Numbered from the stretch's first letter, positions 50,498 to 60,187 are shown. The stretch: 64,000 nt of DNA from Bradyrhizobium sp. LTSP885 (GCF_000938305.1 NZ_JYMT01000038.1:380136-444135); one strand, 5' to 3'. Notes: generated by a model from the sequence alone, not told the origin. Translations and numbers: made by a program.

Positions 50498-51556
50498 TTA
50501 CGCCGCGTCGATGCGGCGGAAGCCGTTCCACATCGCGGTGGCGGCGCCGGAGGTCAGGACCGGCAGGATGCGCGCATCCTGGTAGTTGCCGTTTAGTGAG
50601 ACGCGCTGCAGGGCGGTGAGATGGTTGGCGCTTTCCGGGAACAGCATGCCGGGCCGGGTCGTCACCGCGGTCTTGAAGCCGATTGTCCTGGCGAGCGCAA
50701 ATTCGCGTTGGCCTGCGGCGATCCTGTCGCCATAGGGATAGGCGAGATGCAATGCCGGCCGTTGCAGCGCGTCCTCGATCCGCGCGCGGCTGGTTGCCAG
50801 CTCCAGCGATACGGTCGCCTCGGTCTGCTTGGCGAGATTGCAATGGGTAATGGTATGCGCGCCGATCGTGACCAGCGGATCGCCGGCAAAGCTCCGCAAC
50901 TCGGCCCAGGACAGGCAGAGTTCGCGTGCGATCGCGGTTTCGTCGACGCCGTGGCGGGTGCACAGCGCCGAGATCTCGCGTTGCATATCCGCTTCGCCCG
51001 GCAACGAGCGCAGCCAATCGTGCATGCGGTCGAACGCCGTGTGCTTGGCCTGCGCCGTGGAGGCGTCGAGCCGCGTCTTGGTCTCGCCGATCGGCACCTC
51101 GATTGCGGACACCGAGGCGATCACTCGCTCCAGCGCGATCCACCACAACCGGCCACGTCCCTCGGCGAAATCGCTGGCGACATAGACGGTCAGCGGTGCG
51201 TCGAACTCGCGCATGACAGGCAGCGCAAAATCCCTGTTGTCGCGATAGCCATCGTCGAAGGTGAAGCAGGCGAAGCGCCGCGCGAAATTCCGTTCGACAA
51301 GGCGATGATGCGCCTCGTCCATGCTGACGATGTCGATGTCGAGCGTGCGCAGATGTGCCAGCGTCGCGCGCAGGAACTCCGGTTCGACCGCGAGATGGCG
51401 GTTCGGCTGGAATGCGTCGTCGCGCCGCGGCCCGACGTGATGCAGCATGAAGATGATGCCGACGCCGGCCAGGACCGGTCGCAGCAGCATATGCGCACCT
51501 GAATAGTACAGCGCCTCCAGCCCGGCGCGGATGACGGTGTTGCGAAGCTGTTTCAT
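50498..51556 (-). CDS. Polysaccharide deacetylase family protein
   Basis: A 352-residue NodB-fold carbohydrate deacetylase. Motif 1 is TFDDGYRDN (~residue 98) and the metal His pair is in HTITHCNL (~230); the C-terminal motif is AYPYGD (~270). A hydrophobic stretch near residues 20-38 may anchor it in the inner membrane, and no cleavable signal is obvious. It should remove N- or O-acetyl groups from a cell-envelope or capsular glycan. It diverges from the OmpA-like gene at 51725. Confidence 0.85.
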   Translation of the reverse strand: MKQLRNTVIRAGLEALYYSGAHMLLRPVLAGVGIIFMLHHVGPRRDDAFQPNRHLAVEPEFLRATLAHLRTLDIDIVSMDEAHHRLVERNFARRFACFTFDDGYRDNRDFALPVMREFDAPLTVYVASDFAEGRGRLWWIALERVIASVSAIEVPIGETKTRLDASTAQAKHTAFDRMHDWLRSLPGEADMQREISALCTRHGVDETAIARELCLSWAELRSFAGDPLVTIGAHTITHCNLAKQTEATVSLELATSRARIEDALQRPALHLAYPYGDRIAAGQREFALARTIGFKTAVTTRPGMLFPESANHLTALQRVSLNGNYQDARILPVLTSGAATAMWNGFRRIDAA

Positions 51557-51724
51557 GAGGGCGCGGGCCGGCCGATTTGCATTCCGGGCTGAACTTAGCG
51601 AAAGACCATTGAAGAAACCATTAGCCGAACCTCACACGGCGGCTCTGCCATCCAGCGTGAATTGGGGTTTGACAGTCGGCCAAGGGTTTGTTTTCTCTCT
51701 GGTTCCGGAGCCGCAGGACCCTGA

Positions 51725-53119
51725 ATGCACGGACTTTTCAAGTGGAGCAGCAAATGGTGGCCCGGCGTGATTCCGCTGGTCATCTTTTGGGGTATCGCAG
51801 CCTGGACGAGCACCGCAACGGTCGAGGGCGATCTTGCCGCGCGCGCTAATGCCGCACTCAAGGATACCGTTCTCGACAAGCGTCGCATCAGCGTCGACGG
51901 CCGCGATGTGACCTTCGCGGCCAACGCGTTCTCCGAAGACGGCCGCGTCAGCGCGGTGGCTTCGGTGGAAGCGGCGCCGGGTGTGCGATTGGTTAACGAT
52001 GAAACCCGGCTCGTTCCCGAGGCCAAACCGTATGTCTGGTCCGCCGAACGCGACGTCCTCCGGGTGACGCTCGGGGGCAATTCTCCGCTGCCGTCGAGCA
52101 AAAGCAAGCTGATGGAGGCCGCGAAGGCCAATCTCAGCGGCGTCGAGGTGGTCGATCAGATGGGGCTCGCCCGTGGCGCGCCACAGCGGTTCGACGCTGC
52201 GGCGCTGCTGCTGCTCGACCAGATCGGCAAGCTGAAGGACGGCAAGATCACGCTGACCGACAGCAAGGTTGCTCTCGCCGGCATGGCACGCGACCTCGGC
52301 GGCCGCGAGGCGATCGCGGCGGCGCTGAAGAACCTGCCGGAGGGCTACTCGGTCGCCGCCAACGACATCCAGGCGCCGCCTTACATATTCCAGGCCTACA
52401 AGGATCCGGTCGCGGTGACGCTGACGCTGACGGGTTACGTCCCCGACAACAACGTGCACGCCGCGCTGGTCGCCGCCGCCGGCCGCAAATTCTTCAGCGA
52501 AAAGGTCGTCGACAATCTCAAGGCCAGCGTCGGCGCGCCATCGGGCTTTGCCGCTGCCGTGGTGCCGGCGCTCGGCGCGCTGTCGCGGCTGTCGACCGGG
52601 ACGCTCGTGGTGTCGGACCGCGTGGTGAAACTGTCGGGCGATGCGCTCTATGACGCCGCCGCGGGCCAGATCCGCAACGGGCTCGGCAAGGACTTTCCGC
52701 AGGGCTGGCAGTACAAGGCCGAGGTCTCGGTCAAGCCCGCCGCCGCGCCGGTCGATCCCACGGTGTGCCAGCAGCTGTTTTCCGAAATCCTGTCGAAGGG
52801 CAAGATCCGCTTCGAATCCGGCAAGGCCGATATCGTCGCGGATTCAGGAGGCCTGCTCGATCGCCTGATCGAGACCGCGATGCGCTGCCCGAACGCGACG
52901 ATCGAGATCGCCGGACACACCGACAGCGACGGCGAGGAAGCCGCCAACCAGACGCTGTCGGAAAAGCGCGCGCAGGCCGTGACGGATTATCTGGTTCGCG
53001 CCGGCTTGCCGGCCGAGCGCTTCATGCCGATCGGCTATGGCAGCGCGCAGCCGATTGCCGGCAACGACAGTGAAGACGGCAAGGCGCAGAACCGCCGTAT
53101 CGAATTCGTGGTGAAATAG
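51725..53119 (+). CDS. BON/OmpA domain envelope protein
   Basis: A 464-residue protein with an N-terminal membrane anchor (~residues 13-30, VIPLVIFWGIAAWTS). Repeated BON-like modules follow (about 35-170 and 175-310). A C-terminal OmpA peptidoglycan-binding domain spans ~350-464 (KIRFESGKADI, EIAGHTDSDGEEAANQTLSEKRA, RIEFVVK). The order resembles ArfA-like proteins. It probably links the inner membrane or periplasm to peptidoglycan. It is cotranscribed with the small membrane protein that starts 2 bases after its stop. Confidence 0.85.
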   Translation: MHGLFKWSSKWWPGVIPLVIFWGIAAWTSTATVEGDLAARANAALKDTVLDKRRISVDGRDVTFAANAFSEDGRVSAVASVEAAPGVRLVNDETRLVPEAKPYVWSAERDVLRVTLGGNSPLPSSKSKLMEAAKANLSGVEVVDQMGLARGAPQRFDAAALLLLDQIGKLKDGKITLTDSKVALAGMARDLGGREAIAAALKNLPEGYSVAANDIQAPPYIFQAYKDPVAVTLTLTGYVPDNNVHAALVAAAGRKFFSEKVVDNLKASVGAPSGFAAAVVPALGALSRLSTGTLVVSDRVVKLSGDALYDAAAGQIRNGLGKDFPQGWQYKAEVSVKPAAAPVDPTVCQQLFSEILSKGKIRFESGKADIVADSGGLLDRLIETAMRCPNATIEIAGHTDSDGEEAANQTLSEKRAQAVTDYLVRAGLPAERFMPIGYGSAQPIAGNDSEDGKAQNRRIEFVVK

Positions 53120-53121
53120 CG

Positions 53122-53418
53122 ATGACCGCGCTCGCGACATTCTTCTGGGGTTGGCTGCTGGCGGCCGCACTGCTCGGCTTCTGCATGGGCTGGATCGCCG
53201 TGGTGCATCGGGCGCCGGGCGTCTCGAAGCTCTGGATACGCTTGCTGGCGCTGCTCGCCGCAGCCCTGGTCGCCGCGTCGTTCACACGGATCGTCCCCGG
53301 CCGCTTCGGCTACTGGCTCGATCTCTTCCTGGTGATGTTCGCGCTCTATCTCTGCGGCTGCGCCGTCGGCTCCTGGCTGCGCGACTGGGTGGTCTCGCGC
53401 AGCAGGCCGGCGAGCTGA
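53122..53418 (+). CDS. Small membrane protein cotranscribed with OmpA-like protein
   Basis: A 98-residue protein with three hydrophobic helices (about residues 5-28, 38-55 and 65-88) and a short basic tail. Its ATG is 2 bases after the OmpA-like stop, so the two are coupled and may form a complex. No family name is recognised. Gly/Ala/Leu-rich helices and a C-G-C motif (LCGCAVGSWL) in helix 3 are visible. Confidence 0.72.
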   Translation: MTALATFFWGWLLAAALLGFCMGWIAVVHRAPGVSKLWIRLLALLAAALVAASFTRIVPGRFGYWLDLFLVMFALYLCGCAVGSWLRDWVVSRSRPAS

Positions 53419-53713
53419 CGCTTAGCCGCCGCGACGCGGTGCTGCGTTGCTATCCGTAGTTTCCCGGTGTCACTTGTGGCAGCTTGAAGGGCGATCTGCC
53501 GCGTCAGCACCACAAAGCTCGTCGATGCGGCGGGAAATGCTCAAATTTGTGCATCTGCTGTCATGAATCGTCCCTAATATCTTGATGAAGCGCGATTTAT
53601 TCTCGCCTGACGAATTCCACTCCAGCCCAAAACGCGCTAATGGGGGCAGGGAGCGAAGCGTTGGCGGGGTTCGCCCGAGAGCCGTCGTCGCGGAATCGCA
53701 ATTCGAGGTCTAG

Positions 53714-54769
53714 ATGCTGGAAGCAATACGCAGGGCGATCGCGTTTCTGCGGCAGAAGCAGGTCCTGCACAGGCTTGGTGTTGTCATCAGCGTCGCTGTT
53801 ATCGCGATCGCTTGCTACGTTCTCTATCACATGCTGCGCGGCATCGACACCAACGAGGTGATCGAGGCGATCAAGAGCACCGAGCCGCGCCAGATTGCGC
53901 TGGCCGCTTTGTTCGTCGCGGCGGGCTACTTCACCCTGACCTTCTATGACCTGTTTGCGGTGCGCGCGATCGGCCACGCCCATGTGCCCTATCGCATCAA
54001 CGCGCTTGCGGCGTTTACCTCCTACTCGATCGGCCACAATGTCGGCGCCAGCGTCTTCACCGGCGGCGCGGTGCGCTATCGGATCTATTCGGCCTGGGGG
54101 CTGAACGCGATCGACGTCGCCAAGATCTGCTTCCTCGCCGGGCTGACCTTCTGGCTCGGCAATGCCGCGGTGCTCGGTCTCGGCATCGCCTACCACCCGG
54201 AGGCCGCCGCCAACATCGACCAGCTGCCGCCCTGGCTCAACCGCGCTTTGGCCTTCGCGATCATCACCGCGCTGGTTGCCTATGTGGTCTGGGTCTGGGC
54301 CCAGCCGCGGGTGGTCGGCCGCGGCCCATGGACGGTCACCCTGCCGGGCGGCCCGCTGACGCTGCTGCAGATCGTGATCGGCATCGTCGACCTCGGCTTC
54401 TGCGCGCTCGCGATGTACGTGCTGGTGCCGGATGAGCCGAATCTCGGCTTCGTCGTGGTCGCCGTGATCTTCGTGTCGGCGACCCTGCTCGGGTTCGCCA
54501 GCCATTCCCCCGGCGGCCTCGGCGTGTTCGACGCCGCCATGCTGGTCGGCCTCTGGCAGATGGACCGCGAGGACCTGCTTGGGGGCATGCTGCTGTTTCG
54601 GCTCCTCTACTATATTGCGCCGTTCGTCATATCTGTAATCTTGCTGACGTTTCGAGAAGTTATTCTCAGCGCCCGACTGAAGCGGCTGCCGCAGGCTGAT
54701 TCGGGTCCCCATGCCGGGCCGCAGCACGAGGCGGTCTATGTCCGCAAGCGTGGTGATTCCGGTATCTGA
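53714..54769 (+). CDS. YbhN/UPF0104 (lysylphosphatidylglycerol synthase TM-region) family protein
   Basis: A 351-residue polytopic membrane protein with about eight helices. Family motifs are seen as SYSIGHNVGASVFTGGAVRYRIY (~residue 100) and SHSPGGLGVFDAAML (~265). The family includes the flippase part of MprF. There is no lysyltransferase domain, so lipid flipping or transport is the likely general role. The gene stands alone after a 295-base gap (53419-53713) in which no gene or clear promoter is seen. Confidence 0.82.
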   Translation: MLEAIRRAIAFLRQKQVLHRLGVVISVAVIAIACYVLYHMLRGIDTNEVIEAIKSTEPRQIALAALFVAAGYFTLTFYDLFAVRAIGHAHVPYRINALAAFTSYSIGHNVGASVFTGGAVRYRIYSAWGLNAIDVAKICFLAGLTFWLGNAAVLGLGIAYHPEAAANIDQLPPWLNRALAFAIITALVAYVVWVWAQPRVVGRGPWTVTLPGGPLTLLQIVIGIVDLGFCALAMYVLVPDEPNLGFVVVAVIFVSATLLGFASHSPGGLGVFDAAMLVGLWQMDREDLLGGMLLFRLLYYIAPFVISVILLTFREVILSARLKRLPQADSGPHAGPQHEAVYVRKRGDSGI

Positions 54770-54853
54770 CGAAGCGGCCAGTTGCCTCCTTGCGCGAAGC
54801 CGGTTTGGGCTCGCCTGAGGACGACATGAACCGACGGGAAGAAAGCCGCCGCG

Positions 54854-56158
54854 ATGGCCATTGACGATTCGCCTTCATCGATTTTCTCGCCGTGGCCGGA
54901 CCGGCTGCGCCACGCGGCCATCATCCTTTTGGCCGCGGCACTTGCACTCAGCGTGGTGGTTGCGCTCGGCGAATTGTCGCCAGTGCGCGCCTGCGCGGTG
55001 TTCGCCTGCATCGCGGCTGCGGCCCTGGTGCCATGGCGGCTGCACGATAACGCGACGTCGCGCGAGGATGTCCGCGGCGTCAATCCGGTCGAGACCGCTG
55101 CCGTCAATGCCGTTGTCGCCGGCATGCCGGATCCGGCCGTCTTGCTGGATCGCGCCGGCCGCGTCATCCACCTCAACAGCGCGGCGGCCGAGCTCGCGCC
55201 GGCGCTGCGCAAGAACGAGCTGGCGCAATTTGCCCTGCGTTCGCCCGAGATCATCACGGCGCTGCGCGAGGCGATCGCGACCACCGAACCGCGCCGCGCC
55301 ACCTACACCGACCACGTGCCAGTTGATCGTTGGATGGAATTGGTCATCACGCCGGTTCCGGTGCCGACGCAGTTCGGCGGCACCGACAAGTGCATGCTGA
55401 TGACCTTTCACGACCTGACGCCGCTGCGGCGGGTCGAGGAGATGCGCGCCGACTTCGTTGCCAATGCGAGCCACGAGCTGCGCACGCCGCTCGCCGCGCT
55501 GTCCGGCTTCATCGACACGCTGCAGGGGCCGGCCCGGGACGACGTGCGGGCGCGCGAGCGCTTCCTCGGCATCATGCATGGCCAGGCCACCCGGATGGCG
55601 CGGCTGATCGACGATCTGCTGTCGCTGTCCCGGGTCGAGCTCTCGGCCCACGTCCGGCCCGAAACCTCGATCGATATCGTACCGATCATCCGCCAGGTCG
55701 CCGACGGGCTCGAGGCGCTGGCCAGCGAGCGCCAGGTCGAGATCGAGATCGACCTGCCCGAGAGGCCGGTCACGATCGCCGGCGACCGCGAGGAACTGCT
55801 GCGGTTGTTCGAGAACCTGATCGAGAACGCGCTCAAATACGGCGCCTCCGGCGGCCGCGTCATAGTGTCGCTGAGCCAGGCGGCGCAGGACGCAGCAAGC
55901 CCGGAAGTCCGTGTCATGGTTCGGGATTTCGGCCCCGGCATCGCGCCGGAACACCTGCCGCGGCTGACCGAGCGGTTCTATCGGGTCGATGTCGGCGACA
56001 GCCGGAACCAGGGTGGCACGGGCCTCGGATTATCCTTGGTGAAACATATTCTTAACCGTCATCGCGGCCGGCTTTTGATCGAAAGCGTGCCGAAAAACGG
56101 CGCCACTTTTACCGCCTGTTTTCCCCGCCTGAAGACCACGGTACCGGCACAAAGCTGA
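54854..56158 (+). CDS. phoR: Phosphate regulon sensor histidine kinase PhoR
   Basis: A 434-residue membrane histidine kinase. Two N-terminal hydrophobic helices (~residues 20-62) have almost no periplasmic loop, as usual for PhoR. A PAS domain covers ~85-195, the H-box ANASHELRTPLAALSGF with the phospho-His is at ~210, and the ATPase domain follows (N-box LIENALKYG, DFGPGIAPEHLPRLTERFYR, GGTGLGLSLVKHI). It phosphorylates PhoB under phosphate limitation and is held off by PstSCAB-PhoU. It precedes pstS with a PHO box between. Confidence 0.93.
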   Translation: MAIDDSPSSIFSPWPDRLRHAAIILLAAALALSVVVALGELSPVRACAVFACIAAAALVPWRLHDNATSREDVRGVNPVETAAVNAVVAGMPDPAVLLDRAGRVIHLNSAAAELAPALRKNELAQFALRSPEIITALREAIATTEPRRATYTDHVPVDRWMELVITPVPVPTQFGGTDKCMLMTFHDLTPLRRVEEMRADFVANASHELRTPLAALSGFIDTLQGPARDDVRARERFLGIMHGQATRMARLIDDLLSLSRVELSAHVRPETSIDIVPIIRQVADGLEALASERQVEIEIDLPERPVTIAGDREELLRLFENLIENALKYGASGGRVIVSLSQAAQDAASPEVRVMVRDFGPGIAPEHLPRLTERFYRVDVGDSRNQGGTGLGLSLVKHILNRHRGRLLIESVPKNGATFTACFPRLKTTVPAQS

Positions 56159-56178
56159 GTATTTTCAGCTGCTTGGGC

Positions 56179-56196
56179 GTGTCATCCAACTGTCAT
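56179..56196 (+). promoter_or_regulatory. PHO box upstream of pstS
   Basis: Two 11-bp units, GTGTCATCCAA and CTGTCATCTAA, agree at 9 of 11 positions and match the PhoB-binding consensus (CTGTCAT-N4 repeats). A weaker third unit follows. The box is 98 bases before the pstS ATG and just after the phoR stop. Confidence 0.85.
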
Positions 56197-56293
56197 CTAA
56201 CCTTCGTAAAAGCAGCACCGACCGCTCCTAGATGGACCGGCGTGGGCGCGATCGGGCGCACTGGCGCTTCGCCCACAAGATGGAGACCACCCC

Positions 56294-57304
56294 ATGAATT
56301 TCATCAAGACAATCGTCGCTGCCGGCCTGGTCGCCGCTTCGACGTCGGCCTTCGCTGCCGATATTACCGGCGCGGGCGCGACGTTCCCGTTCCCGATCTA
56401 CTCGAAATGGGCCGACGCCTACAAGAAAGACACCGGCAATGGCCTGAACTACCAGTCGATCGGCTCGGGCGCCGGCATCAAGCAGATCCAGGCCAAGACC
56501 GTGACCTTCGGCGCCAGCGACGCGCCGCTCAAGGCCGAGCAGCTCGAGAAGGATGGCCTGGTTCAGTGGCCGATGGTAATGGGCGCGATCGTGCCGGTCG
56601 TGAACCTCGAAGGCATCAAGCCGGGCGACCTGATCCTGTCGGGCGAAGTGCTCGGCGACATCTATCTCGGCAAGATCACCAAGTGGAATGACGCGGCGAT
56701 CGCCAAGCTCAATCCGAAGCTGACCCTGCCGACCGACGCCATCACCGTCGTGCGCCGTTCGGATGGTTCGGGCACCACCTTCAACTTCACCGACTACCTC
56801 TCCAAGTCGAACGCTGACTGGAAGTCCAAGGTCGGTTCGGGCACCGCGGTCGAATGGCCGGTCGGCGTCGGCGCCAAGGGCAACGAAGGCGTTGCCGGCA
56901 ACATCAGCCAGACCAAGAACGCGATCGGCTATGTCGAATATGCCTACGCCAAGCAGAACAAGCTGACCTACACCGGCTTGATCAACAAGGCCGGCAAGAC
57001 CGTGCAGCCGACCGTTGCGTCCTTCCAGGCCGCTGCGTCGAACGCCGACTGGGCCAAGGCTCCCGGCTACTACGTGATCCTGACCGACCAGCCGGGCGAA
57101 GCCTCCTGGCCGATCACCGCCGCGACCTTCATCCTGATGCACAAGGATGCGACCGACAAGGCGGCCTCGCAGGAAGCCATCAAGTTCTTTAAATACGCCT
57201 TCGAGAAGGGCGGCAAGATGGCTGAAGAGCTCGACTACATCCCGATGCCGGAGCCGGTCGTCAAGTTGATCGAAAAGACCTGGACTGCCGAGATCAAGAG
57301 CTAA
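56294..57304 (+). CDS. pstS: Phosphate-binding periplasmic protein PstS
   Basis: A 336-residue periplasmic phosphate-binding protein. The Sec signal peptide is cleaved near FAA|D (residue ~22). Phosphate-contacting segments are visible: GAGATFPFP, SIGSGAGIKQ, FGASDAPL and RRSDGSGTTFNFTDYLS. It is the first gene of the Pho-induced pst operon, led by the PHO box at 56179. A 13-bp-stem hairpin 19 bases after its stop probably raises its expression relative to the permease genes. Confidence 0.95.
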   Translation: MNFIKTIVAAGLVAASTSAFAADITGAGATFPFPIYSKWADAYKKDTGNGLNYQSIGSGAGIKQIQAKTVTFGASDAPLKAEQLEKDGLVQWPMVMGAIVPVVNLEGIKPGDLILSGEVLGDIYLGKITKWNDAAIAKLNPKLTLPTDAITVVRRSDGSGTTFNFTDYLSKSNADWKSKVGSGTAVEWPVGVGAKGNEGVAGNISQTKNAIGYVEYAYAKQNKLTYTGLINKAGKTVQPTVASFQAAASNADWAKAPGYYVILTDQPGEASWPITAATFILMHKDATDKAASQEAIKFFKYAFEKGGKMAEELDYIPMPEPVVKLIEKTWTAEIKS

Positions 57305-57322
57305 GTTCAACGCTTCGAACCA

Positions 57323-57353
57323 GACCTGTGCCGCCCCAAGGGCGGCACAGGTC
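57323..57353 (+). terminator. 13-bp-stem hairpin after pstS (attenuator or mRNA stabiliser)
   Basis: GACCTGTGCCGCC, the loop CCAAG and GGCGGCACAGGTC form a perfect stem. It starts 18 bases after the pstS stop and has no T-run, so it more likely protects the pstS mRNA or partly blocks read-through to pstC. A similar stem core (GTGCCGCC/GGCGGCAC) recurs at 62712. Confidence 0.65.
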
Positions 57354-57509
57354 GAGCGACCAGACCCACGGCTCCATCATCACCACAAGAGCCAAGGGTC
57401 CCGCGCCTGACCAGGCGCAGCCGGAACGGCGCCGGCCAAAACGCCAGTGAAGATCGCTTCGGGGGCGTAGCGGTTTGCGTAGCTTTCACATAGTAGAGAG
57501 GGAATTGGC

Positions 57510-58508
57510 GTGGCAGACATGGCTGTTCAGAGCGATGTGATGGAAGCTGCCGGACCTTACGATCGCGCCAAGGCCCTCAGTGCCTTCAGGCTCGGCGACG
57601 CCACGTTCTACTGGATCACCCGCATCTCCGCGATTTCAGTCCTGCTGATCCTCGGCGGCATCATCCTGTCGCTGATCGTTGGCGCCTGGCCGGCGATGAA
57701 GGAATACGGCTTCGCGTTCCTGTGGACGCAACGCTGGGCGCCCTCGGCCGATCCGCCGGTGCTCGGCGCGCTCGGCCCGATGTACGGCACCCTGGTCACA
57801 TCGATCATCGCGATGATGATCGCGATTCCGGTCGGCATCGGCATCGCCATCTTCCTGACCGAGCTCTGCCCGCAAATGCTGCGCCGCCCGATCGGCATCG
57901 CGATCGAGCTGCTGGCCGGCATCCCCTCGATCATCTACGGCATGTGGGGCTTCTTCGTGCTGGGCCCGTTCCTCGCCAACTACTTCCAGCCGTTCATGAT
58001 CAGGATCTTCGAAGGCGTGCCGGTGCTAGGCAGCGTGTTCGGGGGGCCGCCGTCCTATCTCAGCCTGTTCAACGCCGCGCTGATCCTCGCGATCATGGTG
58101 CTGCCGTTCATCACCGCGATCTCGGTCGACGTGTTCAAGACCGTGCCGCCGGTGCTGAAGGAGGCCGCCTACGGCATGGGCTGCACCACCTGGGAAGTGG
58201 TCCGCAGCGTCGTGATCCCCTACACACGGGTTGGCGTGATCGGCGGCGTCATGCTGGCGCTCGGCCGCGCACTCGGCGAGACCATGGCGGTGACCTTCAT
58301 CATCGGCAACTCGTTCCGCATCTCGTCGTCGATCTTTGCACCTGGCACCACGATCTCGGCGGCGATCGCCTCCGAATTCGCCGAGAGCGACGGGCTCCAT
58401 CAGTCCGGCCTGATCCTGCTCGGCCTGCTGTTGTTCGTGCTGACCTTCTTCGTGCTCGCCGGCGCGCGGCTGATGCTGATGCGGCTCGAAACCAAGGCGG
58501 GGAAATGA
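57510..58508 (+). CDS. pstC: Phosphate ABC transporter permease PstC
   Basis: A 332-residue inner-membrane permease with about six helices. The PstC-type region LAGIPSIIYGMWGFFVLGP and EAA-like loop KEAAYGMGCTTWEVVRSVVIP are clear. It starts with GTG at 57510 after GAGAGGGA, 205 bases from pstS, with the hairpin in between. It forms the phosphate channel together with PstA. Confidence 0.94.
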   Translation: MADMAVQSDVMEAAGPYDRAKALSAFRLGDATFYWITRISAISVLLILGGIILSLIVGAWPAMKEYGFAFLWTQRWAPSADPPVLGALGPMYGTLVTSIIAMMIAIPVGIGIAIFLTELCPQMLRRPIGIAIELLAGIPSIIYGMWGFFVLGPFLANYFQPFMIRIFEGVPVLGSVFGGPPSYLSLFNAALILAIMVLPFITAISVDVFKTVPPVLKEAAYGMGCTTWEVVRSVVIPYTRVGVIGGVMLALGRALGETMAVTFIIGNSFRISSSIFAPGTTISAAIASEFAESDGLHQSGLILLGLLLFVLTFFVLAGARLMLMRLETKAGK

Positions 58509-58512
58509 CGCC

Positions 58513-59358
58513 ATGAACCCGATCTACAAATCCCGCCGCCGCACCGACGTCATCGTCCGCCTGCTATGCGTCGGCGCCGCGCTGTTCGGCGTCACCTGGC
58601 TGGCGCTGATCCTGGCGACGCTGCTCTACAACGGCCTTGCCGGCCTGAGCGTGCAACTCTTCACCCAGAACACGCCGCCACCCGGCTCGACCGACGGCGG
58701 CCTACTCAACGCCATCGTCGGCTCGATCATCATGACCGTGATCGGTGTCGGCATCGGCGCGCCGCTCGGCCTGTTCGCCGGTACCTATCTCGCCGAATAC
58801 GGCAAGAATGACCGGCTCACCTCGGTGATCCGCTTCATCAACGACATCCTGCTCAGCGCGCCCTCGATCATCATCGGCCTGTTCGTCTATGGCGCCGTCG
58901 TGGTGCCGATGCGCGGCTTCTCGGCGCTCGCGGGCTGCCTTGCGCTCGCGGTCATCGTGATCCCGGTCGTGCTGCGCACCACCGAGGACATGCTGCTGCT
59001 GGTGCCCAATCCGTTGCGCGAGGCGGCCTCCGCGCTCGGCCTGCCGCGCTCGCTGGTGATCAAGCGGATCGCCTATCGTGCCGCCCGATCGGGTCTGATC
59101 ACCGGTGTGCTGCTGGCGACCGCCCGCGTCGCCGGCGAAACCGCGCCGCTGCTGTTCACCGCGCTGTCGAACCAGTTCTTCAGCCTCGACCTGACCAAGA
59201 CGATGGCCAACCTGCCGGTGACCATCAACAACTTCGTGCAGAGCCCCTATGCCTACTGGAAAGAGTTGGCCTGGAGCGGCGCTTTGCTCATCACGTTCAC
59301 CGTGCTCGCCCTCAATATCGGCGCGCGCATTCTCGGTGCCGAAAGGGCCACAAAATGA
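58513..59358 (+). CDS. pstA: Phosphate ABC transporter permease PstA
   Basis: A 281-residue inner-membrane permease with six helices. SAPSIIIGLFVYG and the EAA loop REAASALGLPRSLVIKRI are present. Its ATG is 4 bases after the pstC stop and its end overlaps the pstB ATG by 4 bases. It is slightly shorter than the N-terminally extended PstA forms. Confidence 0.94.
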   Translation: MNPIYKSRRRTDVIVRLLCVGAALFGVTWLALILATLLYNGLAGLSVQLFTQNTPPPGSTDGGLLNAIVGSIIMTVIGVGIGAPLGLFAGTYLAEYGKNDRLTSVIRFINDILLSAPSIIIGLFVYGAVVVPMRGFSALAGCLALAVIVIPVVLRTTEDMLLLVPNPLREAASALGLPRSLVIKRIAYRAARSGLITGVLLATARVAGETAPLLFTALSNQFFSLDLTKTMANLPVTINNFVQSPYAYWKELAWSGALLITFTVLALNIGARILGAERATK

Positions 59359-60176
59359 CCGAGCTCTCCGTTTCGACGAGTCCCCCGAGCCATGTTGCTC
59401 CGCATTCGCCGCTGCCGGATGCGCCGCCGAAGGTCACGGTGCGCAACCTCAACTTCTATTACGGCGAGCACCATGCGCTGAAGAACATCAATCTGACGCT
59501 CGGCACCAACCGCGTCACGGCGTTCATCGGCCCGTCCGGCTGCGGCAAGTCGACTTTGCTGCGCATCTTCAACCGGATGTATGATCTCTATCCGGGGCAA
59601 CGCGCCGTCGGCCAGCTGATGCTGGACCAGACCAACATCCTGGACTCAAAGCTCGACCTCAATCTTCTGCGCGCGCGGGTCGGCATGGTGTTCCAGAAGC
59701 CGACGCCGTTCCCGATGACGATCTACGAGAACATCGCCTTCGGCATTCGCCTTTACGAGAAGATCTCGAAGTCCGAGATGGACGACCGCGTCGAGAAGGC
59801 GCTGCGCGGCGGCGCGCTGTGGAACGAGGTCAAGGACAAGCTGAACGCCTCGGGTCTCTCGCTCTCCGGCGGCCAGCAGCAGCGCCTGTGCATCGCGCGC
59901 ACGGTCGCGGTGCGGCCCGAAGTGATCCTGTTCGACGAGCCGTGCTCGGCGCTCGATCCGATCTCGACCGCCAAGGTCGAGGAACTGATCCAGGAGCTGT
60001 CCGAGGACTACACGATCGCGATCGTCACCCACAACATGCAGCAGGCGGCGCGCGTCTCCGACAAGACCGCCTTCATGTATCTCGGCGAACTGATTGAGTT
60101 CGACGACACCAACAAGATCTTCACCTCGCCGAGCGATCGACGCACCCAGGACTACATCACCGGCCGGTTCGGTTGA
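59355..60176 (+). CDS. pstB: Phosphate ABC transporter ATP-binding protein PstB
   Basis: A 273-residue ATPase. Walker A is GPSGCGKST (~residue 60), the PstB-type spacer includes MVFQKPTPFPMTIYENI, the signature is LSGGQQQRLCIAR (~170), Walker B VILFDEPCSALDP (~190) and the switch His in VTHNMQQA. A ~25-residue Ser/Pro-rich leader precedes the core. It overlaps pstA by 4 bases and is followed 11 bases later by phoU. Confidence 0.95.
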   Translation: MTELSVSTSPPSHVAPHSPLPDAPPKVTVRNLNFYYGEHHALKNINLTLGTNRVTAFIGPSGCGKSTLLRIFNRMYDLYPGQRAVGQLMLDQTNILDSKLDLNLLRARVGMVFQKPTPFPMTIYENIAFGIRLYEKISKSEMDDRVEKALRGGALWNEVKDKLNASGLSLSGGQQQRLCIARTVAVRPEVILFDEPCSALDPISTAKVEELIQELSEDYTIAIVTHNMQQAARVSDKTAFMYLGELIEFDDTNKIFTSPSDRRTQDYITGRFG

Positions 60177-60187
60177 GGAGATAACAC

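Noticed and set aside
53558..53575. Possible second PHO box (CTGTCATGAATCGTCCCT)
   Set aside because: Only the first half matches the consensus; the second half keeps three of seven positions, so it is likely chance.
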